Positions 17,044-25,774 of a DNA stretch of 64,000 nucleotides are shown in pieces. The notes below the pieces were generated by a model, which saw only the letters and a program-made list of their open reading frames with translations, had not been told where the DNA came from and did not search any database. How positions within the stretch are numbered: the stretch's first letter is position 1; each line of letters begins with the position of its first letter. A program made the translations under genes and the position numbers. Source of the DNA: Thermococcus sp. (GTDB lineage Archaea; Methanobacteriota_B; Thermococci; Thermococcales; Thermococcaceae). The stretch lies in the NCBI RefSeq assembly GCF_017656495.1, contig NZ_JACDNS010000008.1, forward strand, positions 1-64,000, in the 5' to 3' direction.

Positions 17044-19044
17044 TTAAATCTGACTTACGAATTTTCTTAGTCTTTTTACTGAAATTTTTGTTTTTCTCGC
17101 AAGCTCATCTAAATTGGCATTTTTCAGATCTTCAATTGTCCTTATTCCAGCTTTTTCGAGTTTCTTGAGGGTCTTTGGACCAATCCCTTTTATTTTTAAA
17201 AGTTCGTTTTGGGCCTTTCTTTTCCTCTTACTTTTTCTTTTCTTTAGTTTGGGATACTCCTTGGGTATCTTTTCTTTCTTTATTTTTTCAGCTTCAATTT
17301 CATAAGCTCTCTGTATCACTGTGTATGCATAGACAACCTCATTAGCAACTTTAATCTTTTCCTCAGTACTTTCTTTTTCTTCTGGAACCTCTGGAGGTTC
17401 TATGTATTCAGGAAGAGTGGGAGGTTCTTCACTCACATAGACCTTTATGTTTATTGGGTGGAAGGGATTGTCTTTCTTCTCAATCTCCTCTAGGAATTTA
17501 ATCTCCTTGAATTCACCACTTCTGAGGTACTCCTCTAAAGCATTCGCTAGGCGGTGGAAGACATTTACATGCTCAAGGAGTCTTCTCTTCCCATATTCTT
17601 TAGCTTGACCTGTTGTAATTAAAAACGGCCAATCACTGCTCTCAATCAGCAAAAGCTCCCTTCCAAGCTGTTCCAAGACTCTATCTCCAAACTCATCTTC
17701 ATTGAGGTATTTACTCACTAAAGCAACCATTCTGTCCTCAGCTTTGTGTATGTGTCCCCACATCCATTCAACCTCAGGATTCCACCAGGTATAATGAGTC
17801 CCATACATTCCCCATGAACCTTCTGGGAGTTCTATCTCATACCTCTCTCCTTTATAATTCTCAAGAAATCTTGAAATCGTAGTTGTTTCTATTCCTTCTT
17901 CGCTCATTAACTCTAATACACGACCAAGCCACTTGACACCTTCAAACCACCAATGACCAAAGAGCTCAGTGTCATATGGAGCAACTATTATGCCCTTCTC
18001 TCCCGTTTCCTTCTCATAATTTTCGAGCAATCCCCTCACCAAACTGACGAAGTGCTTTGCATGTTCTTCAACCCTTTCTAAAGCTCTTTCGGGTTCATAG
18101 GGCTCTTTACCCCCCAAATCAATGTGCTTTCCAGTGACACGCCAGTATTGGCCCCCGCTCTTCTCAGCTTTCTTGTGGAACTCTCTATACCAAAAATCGC
18201 CGGGATATCCAAAATTAGCACTCCAAACTTGGAGACCGGTCTCTCTGTTCCTTGCAAAGACTGCTATGTTTGTGCCTTTTATGAAGTATGGTCTCAACGT
18301 TGATTTCGGAGTCTTGGCTGAAAGAATTTTCCCATAACCAAAGCTCGCAGGTCCTTCATCAATAAGATGACTTTCAACAAAGAAGAACTTAAGATTGTAC
18401 CTCTCTAAGAACTTCTCCAAACCCTTTCTCCACAAAATTTCTCCACTGCTTGGACTCTGCCAAAAGCCTTCAGGGCGATAAGCACATTCTGGGAGCCATA
18501 TGCCATTTGGTTTCCTTCCAAAGTGCTTCTCATAGGTTAATATCCCATTTACGAGCTGTCCTTCAATTGCCTCATCTCTTCCCAAGAGAGGCAGATAACC
18601 GTGAGTTGCTGCCGAAGTTATGATTTCAAAGTATCCCTCCTCTTGGAACTGTTTAAATTTCCCGATTATATCTCCGTTGATACTCTTCCAGTACTTAAAG
18701 ACTTTTTCAAAATAATTGAGCATATATTCAACAGCTTTCTTCAACTTAGCGTCTTCAAACTTCTTCAAATCCTCATGCATAGCGTTGAGCTTTCTCTCCA
18801 TATATTTCTCAAACTCAGCCTTTATGTATTCATCTGCAAGCTGCTCTGCTAAAATTGGTGTTATCCCGATGACCAGCTGAAACTTAACACCTTTCTTTTT
18901 TAAGCGCTCAAATTCCATTAAAAGGGGGATATAACTTTCTGCTATTGCCTCGAATATCCATTCCTCACCAAATGGCCATTTACCGTGTTGTCTCACATAA
19001 GGAATATGAGTGTGTAATACAAACGTAAAATATCCTTTAGTCAT
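17044..19044 (-). CDS. GH57 1,4-alpha-glucan branching enzyme with C-terminal helix-hairpin-helix tail
   Basis: 666 residues. The N-terminal GH57 barrel has HTHIPYVRQHG, the nucleophile motif GIWLPECAY (Glu about 186) and the acid motif APYDTELFGHWW (Asp about 358). These match the Thermococcus kodakarensis branching enzyme. The last 50 residues hold two helix-hairpin-helix motifs (KIKGIGPKTLKKLEKAGI and a degenerate second), after a lysine-rich linker. It would make alpha-1,6 branches in glycogen-like glucan. ATG 19044 follows GGAGGTG by 8 bases; an ATG at 19104 would run through the promoter. Convergent with nothing; transcribed alone. Confidence 0.92.
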   Translation of the reverse strand: MTKGYFTFVLHTHIPYVRQHGKWPFGEEWIFEAIAESYIPLLMEFERLKKKGVKFQLVIGITPILAEQLADEYIKAEFEKYMERKLNAMHEDLKKFEDAKLKKAVEYMLNYFEKVFKYWKSINGDIIGKFKQFQEEGYFEIITSAATHGYLPLLGRDEAIEGQLVNGILTYEKHFGRKPNGIWLPECAYRPEGFWQSPSSGEILWRKGLEKFLERYNLKFFFVESHLIDEGPASFGYGKILSAKTPKSTLRPYFIKGTNIAVFARNRETGLQVWSANFGYPGDFWYREFHKKAEKSGGQYWRVTGKHIDLGGKEPYEPERALERVEEHAKHFVSLVRGLLENYEKETGEKGIIVAPYDTELFGHWWFEGVKWLGRVLELMSEEGIETTTISRFLENYKGERYEIELPEGSWGMYGTHYTWWNPEVEWMWGHIHKAEDRMVALVSKYLNEDEFGDRVLEQLGRELLLIESSDWPFLITTGQAKEYGKRRLLEHVNVFHRLANALEEYLRSGEFKEIKFLEEIEKKDNPFHPINIKVYVSEEPPTLPEYIEPPEVPEEKESTEEKIKVANEVVYAYTVIQRAYEIEAEKIKKEKIPKEYPKLKKRKSKRKRKAQNELLKIKGIGPKTLKKLEKAGIRTIEDLKNANLDELARKTKISVKRLRKFVSQI

Positions 19045-19172
19045 AAAATACCACCTCCTCGCTGTAATTCTGTAGAACTTTATTAACTTTTGAGTATTTA
19101 ACAATTTCGGAATGGAGACGTTTTTATAGTTTAGAAATGGTTTATAGTGGTGAAATAATTCTCACCTAATTT

Positions 19173-20657
19173 TCATCCTTTCTTTTTAATGAGATAAAAT
19201 CCCATCAGAGTAAATAGTAGAACAATCAGGACTAAAACGGCACTATCTCTGAAGTTCGAAGCTTGTGTTGAACTTGAGGTCGTTGAGCCTGTCTCATTAA
19301 TTCCCAGAAATTCCCTAAGCTTTAGAGTTAGGTTTTCAATTCTTTGTCCATCAAATTCTAAGACAGCCTCATTACCAGCCAAAATAAACCCTTCTCCGCT
19401 CCATCCAATCCATCTTATCCCAGAAGCATCATCCAGAACTTTTCTAAGAGTTCTGTTAAAGAAGTAAAGGGAAGAGCCGTTATAAATCAACCAGCCCTTA
19501 GGACTCCAGAAAACATTGGTGCCTTCCTCAAAGTGTTCTTTACGGCAGTCAAGTGTTATGTAAAAGAGTCTGTGAAATTCAGATGCGTTGAAGTTTTTGA
19601 GATTTATTTTCCCAACTTGAACAATGTTATTTGAGACCTCATAGAGCATGCCATTAGCAAAAAGCAAAGCTTTGCCATTGTGAAACTCAGACATTTGAGC
19701 CTTAGAATTCACAACAATTCTAAGGCTTGCATTTTCCACATCATAAAGATATGTCCCATTGTTACTCACCAAAAAGAGCCTTCCCTTATATGCTCCTATG
19801 GGGATAAAGTTGTCCGAAAAGCTTGCAACCTTTCTGAAATCTTCTGGAAAGTGATAATCGCCCTTCGAAGGTTTCACCGTATAAAGGATTTTGTTATGGA
19901 GCAGGTAAACTCTTTCGGAGTCATAAATTAGCTGAGAATTGTTAAGAGGAAATTGCGACGTTATTTTTAGCATGGGAATAGCATCTATGAGGATTACAGC
20001 CTCGGTAAAGTTTTGATTAAAAATCGCTAAAGCACCATTCTTAAGATTGCGAACAAAATACAGATAGCCTTTTTGAGCGAGCAAAGGTAAAGATACATTT
20101 CTGAAGTCTCCTGTTAAATATCCGAACTTCTTCACCACTATTTGCCCATTTTTGATAGTGGACAGCCAGAGAAGGGAATCAAAATGCTCCAAATTGCACC
20201 ACATAGAGTAGCAGTAGAAAGGATGGAGTATAAGATAGTAATCTCGATTCCAGAAAATACTCACCGCTCCATCATTCCGAAAGCTGAGCAGTTCCTTAAA
20301 TTCTCCATTAGGATAAAGGCGGGCATAGTGATCATACACCCTATCAGGTAAGGGTCTATCGCACCCTTCACATCCATAAAAGAGGCATCCCTGAGGAGAG
20401 CAGTGAATCGGGATCATAATAAAGTTGGAGCAAACGTTCGTTTTACATGGAAATGCTGTCAAGTTTAACAGTTCAAATCTATTCTCTGAAGGAAAATAAA
20501 CCACTAAAAGCTGAGTTGATGAATTTGTAATGTTAAAGATTGTTGGGTTTCCTATTAGAGCATTGTTAATGGTCAAAGAATAAGCTAAGTGAGTAAAGGA
20601 GAGCATAAAAAAGCAGAAAATTAGAAATCTTTTTTTCATCTTCGTCATTTTGGACAT
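19173..20657 (-). CDS. Exported, membrane-anchored protein of unknown function (propeller-like)
   Basis: 494 residues. An N-terminal signal segment (KKRFLIFCFFMLSFTHLAYS) and a single C-terminal membrane helix (SAVLVLIVLLFTLMGFYLI) before KKKG place the bulk outside the cell. The middle has many short beta-rich repeats of about 45 residues (LYDVENASLRI, YFFNRTLRKVLD), suggesting a beta-propeller, and many N-x-S/T sequons. Eight cysteines cluster between residues 70 and 155. GGTG precedes the ATG by 7 bases. It follows the 20672 gene by 14 bases, so they are one operon. Family not recognised. Confidence 0.7.
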   Translation of the reverse strand: MSKMTKMKKRFLIFCFFMLSFTHLAYSLTINNALIGNPTIFNITNSSTQLLVVYFPSENRFELLNLTAFPCKTNVCSNFIMIPIHCSPQGCLFYGCEGCDRPLPDRVYDHYARLYPNGEFKELLSFRNDGAVSIFWNRDYYLILHPFYCYSMWCNLEHFDSLLWLSTIKNGQIVVKKFGYLTGDFRNVSLPLLAQKGYLYFVRNLKNGALAIFNQNFTEAVILIDAIPMLKITSQFPLNNSQLIYDSERVYLLHNKILYTVKPSKGDYHFPEDFRKVASFSDNFIPIGAYKGRLFLVSNNGTYLYDVENASLRIVVNSKAQMSEFHNGKALLFANGMLYEVSNNIVQVGKINLKNFNASEFHRLFYITLDCRKEHFEEGTNVFWSPKGWLIYNGSSLYFFNRTLRKVLDDASGIRWIGWSGEGFILAGNEAVLEFDGQRIENLTLKLREFLGINETGSTTSSSTQASNFRDSAVLVLIVLLFTLMGFYLIKKKG

Positions 20658-20671
20658 TGGTTTTCACCTTT

Positions 20672-22180
20672 TTATTCATGCTTTCTCCATAGGTAAATTC
20701 CAATCATTGAGAGCATCACAACCAGCACAATAATGTAAGCTGGGTATTTAATATTCTCTTCCTCATTAGAGACAATGACATTAATCTCTGGCTTGCTCTT
20801 CTCCCAGTCTCCTCCATACAAGCTTAAAACAATCAAAGCATAAGCATAACCGTCAAAGTCCAAACTCCTATCATTACGGAGCAAAAATTCAATTCCCTTC
20901 TTAAATCCATTATAATCGGTTTCATTTGCCAGATATAACCAAATCAGTGCTATTGAAGTCGAGTATATATCGTGATTCCATGAACCATCCAGCTCAGGAA
21001 GAAGCATTATGTAATAGGTGCTATTACTCTCAACGACATTGACTATCCGAGAATAAACATAAGAACGAAAACTAACATAGTTCATAGGCAATTCTTTGTA
21101 AGTTCTCATGTTTCTTCCAATTGCCTGCAGATCCTTGAAAACACCAGATTTTTGAAGGTTTATCTTTCGTAAACCTTTTACTTTCAGGACTACAACTTCA
21201 TCTTCAGGATCAAACGGAAGCTCAATTTTTCTATTGACAATGTCCTCAACTGCTTTACTCTCTTCCCATGTTTTGTTTATTGAAGAAAAGCGGAGGACTT
21301 TGAGTTTGTACTTAGTGCTGTAATCTCCATAGAAGGTGAAAATCAGCGTTGCATTTCCCAAGTACTGAGACTGCTTAAAGAGAGAAGTAAAGAACTCTAA
21401 AGTTTCATTATTGAGCTTAAAGCCTTCTTCTCTTAAGTAAAGTAATGGTAGAACCAAGCTTTCATAGGGCATTCTAAAGTCCCTATAGGGTTGGGGAAAG
21501 AGAAAACCCACAAAAAAGTTATCAAAACCATAGTTTCTGGTTAAGTTCTTTATATTTAGGCTAGCTTTAAGCCATTCCCAAGAATCGGTAACATTATAGC
21601 CGAGTTTATGTAATAGAGCAGTAGCATAAGCTGTTGCTACCAAGCTTGGAAGCTCTCTAATCCTTTTAATTCCGCTCCGCTCCCAATCAAGATAAACAGT
21701 GGCCGTCCAATAGTCGTTTGTTTTGTTAGCCAAAAGAAATTTAATTCCCTTAGTTATAACCTTAGAGTTCGGATTTTCTCCAGCCTCAAGAAGAGCCAAC
21801 AAAGCAAGAGCAGTTCCAGCAGCTTTTGATTTCTCCCAATAAAGCCATTCACCCTCAGCCCTTGAGTAATCATCGGTAATTATTGAGGGAAATGAACCAT
21901 CTTCAAACTGTTTTGATTTTATTTCTTCGACTAATCTTTGAAATTCTGGGGAATCCTTTGGAAAGTCGCTTCTTGCAAGGGCTATGACTTTAAGACATGT
22001 TAGATAAAAGTCATCACTCTTTTCAACAAAATCATAACTTGATATTCCGTAATTTTTGGGATAAGAGTAGAGCGTTTTCATTTGATAATCTTTTTCCATA
22101 GAGACACTTTGAACTAATGAAAAAGGAAGAGAAACTAAAAGTACAAGAACTATGAGGATTATCTTAAACCTCAACTTCAT
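20672..22180 (-). CDS. Exported alpha/alpha-toroid protein (prenyltransferase/squalene-oxidase-like repeats)
   Basis: 502 residues with a signal peptide (LRFKIILIVLVLLVSLPFSL) and a C-terminal anchor (YIIVLVVMLSMIGIYLW). The exported part has repeats of the kind KQFEDGSFPS, AAGTALALLALLEAG, GIKFLL, LPELDGSWNHDIYSTSIALIWL and GYAYALIVLSLYGG, the pattern of prenyltransferase/squalene-cyclase toroids or complement-like thioester folds. No catalytic motif such as DXDD is seen. ATG 22180 follows the upstream stop directly with AGAGGTAC as ribosome binding site. Function unknown, possibly a binding scaffold on the cell surface. Confidence 0.7.
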   Translation of the reverse strand: MKLRFKIILIVLVLLVSLPFSLVQSVSMEKDYQMKTLYSYPKNYGISSYDFVEKSDDFYLTCLKVIALARSDFPKDSPEFQRLVEEIKSKQFEDGSFPSIITDDYSRAEGEWLYWEKSKAAGTALALLALLEAGENPNSKVITKGIKFLLANKTNDYWTATVYLDWERSGIKRIRELPSLVATAYATALLHKLGYNVTDSWEWLKASLNIKNLTRNYGFDNFFVGFLFPQPYRDFRMPYESLVLPLLYLREEGFKLNNETLEFFTSLFKQSQYLGNATLIFTFYGDYSTKYKLKVLRFSSINKTWEESKAVEDIVNRKIELPFDPEDEVVVLKVKGLRKINLQKSGVFKDLQAIGRNMRTYKELPMNYVSFRSYVYSRIVNVVESNSTYYIMLLPELDGSWNHDIYSTSIALIWLYLANETDYNGFKKGIEFLLRNDRSLDFDGYAYALIVLSLYGGDWEKSKPEINVIVSNEEENIKYPAYIIVLVVMLSMIGIYLWRKHE

Positions 22181-22182
22181 CT

Positions 22183-23121
22183 TTAGTACCTCTGTATGCC
22201 TCCAAAGGTATCCTTTAGTGATTGGTATTCCCAAAAGACAATCCCCTCAAAATAATCCAATGCATCATCTATAACCGTCTGAAGAGTATCATAATAGCTA
22301 CAAGTTGTTGGATATGTAGAAAGTAAAATTAGCAACTCTTTATTTGTTCCACTTGTTGAGTATCCATCATAACTGTCTCCATATCTTGCAAGATTGTACA
22401 TCCATTGGATATAGTCCTCCCTCGGAATACTATACAACATCATAGCTACAAACCCAAGATGTCTTGTAATTCCCTTTGTATCGTCATATGCTTGTCCAAC
22501 ATTCCAAGCTTGATAACAAGTGTTATTTGTTGAATTTCTTTGCGGATGCAAAACTCCTCCAAAGTTTTGTGTACTAATATTAGCATTATTTGAAATATAA
22601 CTTTTCATGATACTTGTGGCTTGAGTTACATTATAAATTCTATTTTGCCATGTTTGTACGGAGCAATTTGGACAATAACTATTTCCCTGCGGATATCTTA
22701 CGTGATCAAACAAAACCATTCCTTCCCCCAAAGGATATCTATTTAGATATTCTATTAGATTATCTAACATATTTTTATATCGACTGTCAAAGTTTATTCC
22801 ATTTTTGTAGATCAAATAAGGATTGATCCACCCACTAATATCCTCTCCAGTAGTGCAGGCTGTTGTTGTATAATCAGAGAAATATGGTCCAAATGCATTT
22901 ACAATAAATCCCAAATTTTCTATGTAGTCTTCCAAAGCTGAGTAGTATTCGTAAAATCTGTCTCTTTCTCCGAATCCTTGGTTATAGCTTAAGAACACAC
23001 CATCAACGTCCCAACTCTGGAGAGTCTCCCTAACACTTACTGGATCCTCTGTGTTATATGGATTTTGGGGAGTTTCCACTATCACATAACACTTTTTGGA
23101 GTAGGGTATCCTCAACACCAT
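22183..23121 (-). CDS. Putative TIM-barrel glycoside-hydrolase-like protein
   Basis: 312 residues. DVDGVFLSYNQGF near residue 34 and EGMVLFDHVRYPQGNSYC near residue 130 resemble the FDxxRYP strand motif of hypothetical glycosidase families (GHL10 type). A late strand GIVFWEYQSL could hold the second acid. Ten or so cysteines, some paired (CPNC), and several N-x-S/T sequons suggest an exported protein, yet no signal peptide is visible and an in-frame stop lies shortly upstream of the ATG. GGGGTGAT precedes the ATG. First gene of the three-gene operon. Activity is inferred, not shown. Confidence 0.55.
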   Translation of the reverse strand: MVLRIPYSKKCYVIVETPQNPYNTEDPVSVRETLQSWDVDGVFLSYNQGFGERDRFYEYYSALEDYIENLGFIVNAFGPYFSDYTTTACTTGEDISGWINPYLIYKNGINFDSRYKNMLDNLIEYLNRYPLGEGMVLFDHVRYPQGNSYCPNCSVQTWQNRIYNVTQATSIMKSYISNNANISTQNFGGVLHPQRNSTNNTCYQAWNVGQAYDDTKGITRHLGFVAMMLYSIPREDYIQWMYNLARYGDSYDGYSTSGTNKELLILLSTYPTTCSYYDTLQTVIDDALDYFEGIVFWEYQSLKDTFGGIQRY

Positions 23122-23372
23122 ACTATCACCCCAATTAATAGTTATTTACGATACTTTTTAAGTTTTTTGATTCTTTAATACTTTTGATAGTATAAATAAC
23201 ATTCTACTTCCCAAAATAGATTCCAAAATTACCCCAACCTACCTATGACGTGAAAGAACTCCTAAAGACTCATCAAAGCACTCCAATGAATTAAGACAAG
23301 AACACACAATGAAACTCTTAAACCGTAATATAGTTTAAAAACTATCGAGATAAACGTCCTTAGGTGAGACCT
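23122..23372. other. 251-base divergent intergenic region
   Basis: AT-rich spacer between the 22183 operon (minus) and rqcH (plus). The minus side has TATA-like stretches near 23145-23200. The plus side ends in the rqcH promoter, whose TATA is inside a 7-bp inverted repeat ATAGTTT-AA-AAACTAT (23330-23345). No RNA gene or small ORF is convincing. Confidence 0.5.
23330..23345 (+). promoter_or_regulatory. rqcH promoter, TATA inside a palindrome
   Basis: ATAGTTT and AAACTAT are exact inverted arms around AA, and the AGTTTAAAAAC core can serve as TATA box. The centre lies about 36 bases before ATG 23373, giving a short leader with AGGTGA. Confidence 0.45.
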
Positions 23373-25325
23373 ATGAAAGAAGAAATGAGCAGTGTTGACA
23401 TCAAATACATAGTTGAGGAATTGAAATCACTCAAAGGCGCGAGAATTGACAAGATTTATCATGATGGAAGCGAGATTAGGATTAAGCTCCATAAAGCGGG
23501 TGAGGGAAGGAAAGATTTAATTATCGAGGCTGGCAAAAGAATTCACTTGACGAGCTACATAAAAGAAGCTCCAAAGATGCCTTCATCTTTCACGATGCTT
23601 CTCCGCAAACACTTAAGCGGCGGCTTTTTTGATGAAATTGAGCAGCATGACTTTGACAGAATTGTAAAGATTAGGATTGGTAACTATACTCTCATAGCCG
23701 AGCTCTTTAGGAGGGGAAACATAGTTCTGGTTGATGAAAACAACATCATCATTGGCGCTTTAAGGTATGAAGAATTTAAGGATAGAGCAATAAAGCCAAA
23801 GCATAAGTATAAACTCCCCCCAGCAAGGGAAAGCCCTGTAGAAGTGAGCTGGGAGAGATTCCTTGAATTAATTAAAAGCGAAGACATTGAGATTGTAAGG
23901 GCACTTGCAAGAAAGCTGAACATGGGAGGACTTTATGCAGAAGAAATCCTTCTGAGAGCTGAAATTGACAAGAAAAAGAAAGCAAACGAGCTGAGCGAAG
24001 AAGAGCTTAAGCTGATTTTTGAAAAGATGAAAGAAGTTTTCAACGCTCCGAAGAAGCCAAACATAATATATAAAGATGGGGCAATGATTGATGTAGTCCC
24101 AATTGAGCTTAAATGGTATGAAAATTATGAGAAGAAATACTTTGAAACATTCAGTGAAGCTTTGGATGAATACTTTGGAAAGATAACCGTGGAAAAAGCA
24201 AAAATCGAGAGAACTAAGCGTTTAGAAGAGAAGAAGAGGCAGATATTAGCAACACTTAGAAGGCAAGAAGAGCAGATGAAAGGCTTTGAAGCCGAGATGA
24301 AGAAAAACCAAGAGCTTGGCGATTTAATATATGCGAATTTCACTTTCATTGATAATCTTTTGAGAGAGTTTTCAAAAGCGGTTGAAAAGCTCGGCTGGGA
24401 AGAATTCAAAAAACGCATAGAAGAAGGCAAAAAAGCTGGAAATAAGATAGCCCTGATGGTTAAGTCAATAGACCCCAAGGAAAAGGCTGTCACAATTGAA
24501 ATTGATGGCAAGAAAATTAGGCTGTATCTCAATAAAAGCCTCGGTGAGAATGCCGAGATTTACTATGAAAAAGCCAAAAAAGCCAAGCACAAGCTAGAAG
24601 GGGCAAAAAAGGCTTATGAAGACACCAAGAAGAAACTTCAAGAGATTGAAAAGCTGATCGAAGAGGAAATGAAAAAGGAGCTCAAAGTCAAAAAGCTGGA
24701 AAAAAGAAAGAAGAAGTGGTTTGAAAAGTTTAGATGGTTCATAAGCAGCGAAGGATTTCTCGTCATAGGAGGGAAAGATGCAACGACCAATGAAATGGTA
24801 GTTAAAAAGCACATGGACGAAAATGACTTGTATTGTCACGCTGATGTTCACGGAGCGCCTCACGTTGTAATCAAAGACGGACAGAGAGCGAGTGAAAAGA
24901 CCATATTCGAGGCATGTCAGTTCGCTGTTTCAATGTCAAAAGCATGGAGCGAAGGTGTTTACTCAGCAGATGCCTACTGGGCATATCCAAATCAAGTTAC
25001 AAAGAAAGCTCCAGCCGGAGAATACCTCGGCAAAGGTGCATTTATGGTTTATGGAAAAAGAAACTGGTATCACGGAATTCCTCTCAAGCTGGCAGTTGGA
25101 GTAATAAACTACGAGGGAGAAGACTTGATAATGTGCGGTCCAGTTGATGCTGTTAAAGCTCACACAAAGAGGTACATTGTAATAAGACCCGGTGACTTGA
25201 AGAAGAGCGAGCTTGTGAAGAAGATTAAGAAAATCCTTGAGAGATGGGGGTATAAGGTCACTGAAGAAGATATAATGGCGATTCTGCCTCCGGGGGAAGG
25301 AGATATAGTGGAGGTGGTGGAATGA
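23373..25325 (+). CDS. rqcH: Ribosome quality control protein RqcH/NEMF (NFACT family)
   Basis: 650 residues. NFACT-N domain with the hallmark DFDR motif (Asp95-Arg96), a long middle coiled coil (about 260-450, very rich in Lys and Glu), and an NFACT-R domain with VIGGKDATTNEMVVKKHM and NDLYCHADVHGAPHVVIK. The family binds split large ribosomal subunits and recruits tRNA-Ala to tag stalled nascent chains. ATG 23373 is chosen since AGGTGA lies 5 bases before it. The stop codon overlaps the start of the next gene, so the two are coupled. Confidence 0.93.
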   Translation: MKEEMSSVDIKYIVEELKSLKGARIDKIYHDGSEIRIKLHKAGEGRKDLIIEAGKRIHLTSYIKEAPKMPSSFTMLLRKHLSGGFFDEIEQHDFDRIVKIRIGNYTLIAELFRRGNIVLVDENNIIIGALRYEEFKDRAIKPKHKYKLPPARESPVEVSWERFLELIKSEDIEIVRALARKLNMGGLYAEEILLRAEIDKKKKANELSEEELKLIFEKMKEVFNAPKKPNIIYKDGAMIDVVPIELKWYENYEKKYFETFSEALDEYFGKITVEKAKIERTKRLEEKKRQILATLRRQEEQMKGFEAEMKKNQELGDLIYANFTFIDNLLREFSKAVEKLGWEEFKKRIEEGKKAGNKIALMVKSIDPKEKAVTIEIDGKKIRLYLNKSLGENAEIYYEKAKKAKHKLEGAKKAYEDTKKKLQEIEKLIEEEMKKELKVKKLEKRKKKWFEKFRWFISSEGFLVIGGKDATTNEMVVKKHMDENDLYCHADVHGAPHVVIKDGQRASEKTIFEACQFAVSMSKAWSEGVYSADAYWAYPNQVTKKAPAGEYLGKGAFMVYGKRNWYHGIPLKLAVGVINYEGEDLIMCGPVDAVKAHTKRYIVIRPGDLKKSELVKKIKKILERWGYKVTEEDIMAILPPGEGDIVEVVE

Positions 25326-25765
25326 TAAACCTCTATGCAATCGTTCAGAGAGACCTGGCTAAAGATTTGATCTTTGAGATTGACGATGAAATTGTTACTC
25401 TTTCAATCAAAGGGGTTATGATTGCGAGAACTAAATCAAAGAGTTACAACTTCTCATTTGTTGAGATAACGGAGACTGAATTTGTCTTAGCTTTGCAAAT
25501 GAAAGGATACATAATTTATCTTGGTCTTGAGAGCGATGAGGAAATTGATGAGGATGCGTACCCAGAACTTGTAAGAGCATTAATCCAGCAACTTATACCA
25601 GTTCTAAACAATTTGATACAAGAGGCGGAGAAAAGCGGATATAAAGGAAAGGCTGATTTGCTAATGGATGACGACATGAGCCCCGAGATGAAGGAGTTTT
25701 TCTACGAAATGCTCATAAGACACAAGAAAGATCTACCCCACTATGAGCAGGTTGATGTTGCATAA
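25322..25765 (+). CDS. Conserved hypothetical protein in the rqcH operon
   Basis: 147 residues, acidic, with a beta-rich first half (DLIFEIDDEIVTLSIKGVMI, YIIYLGLES) and a helical second half ending in MSPEMKEFFYEMLIRH. No catalytic motif seen and no family recognised. Its ATG overlaps the rqcH TGA by four bases, and it is followed after 9 bases by a radical SAM gene, so all three are one transcript. A role linked to ribosome quality control is only suggested by location. Confidence 0.75.
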   Translation: MINLYAIVQRDLAKDLIFEIDDEIVTLSIKGVMIARTKSKSYNFSFVEITETEFVLALQMKGYIIYLGLESDEEIDEDAYPELVRALIQQLIPVLNNLIQEAEKSGYKGKADLLMDDDMSPEMKEFFYEMLIRHKKDLPHYEQVDVA

Positions 25766-25774
25766 GGTGATAAA

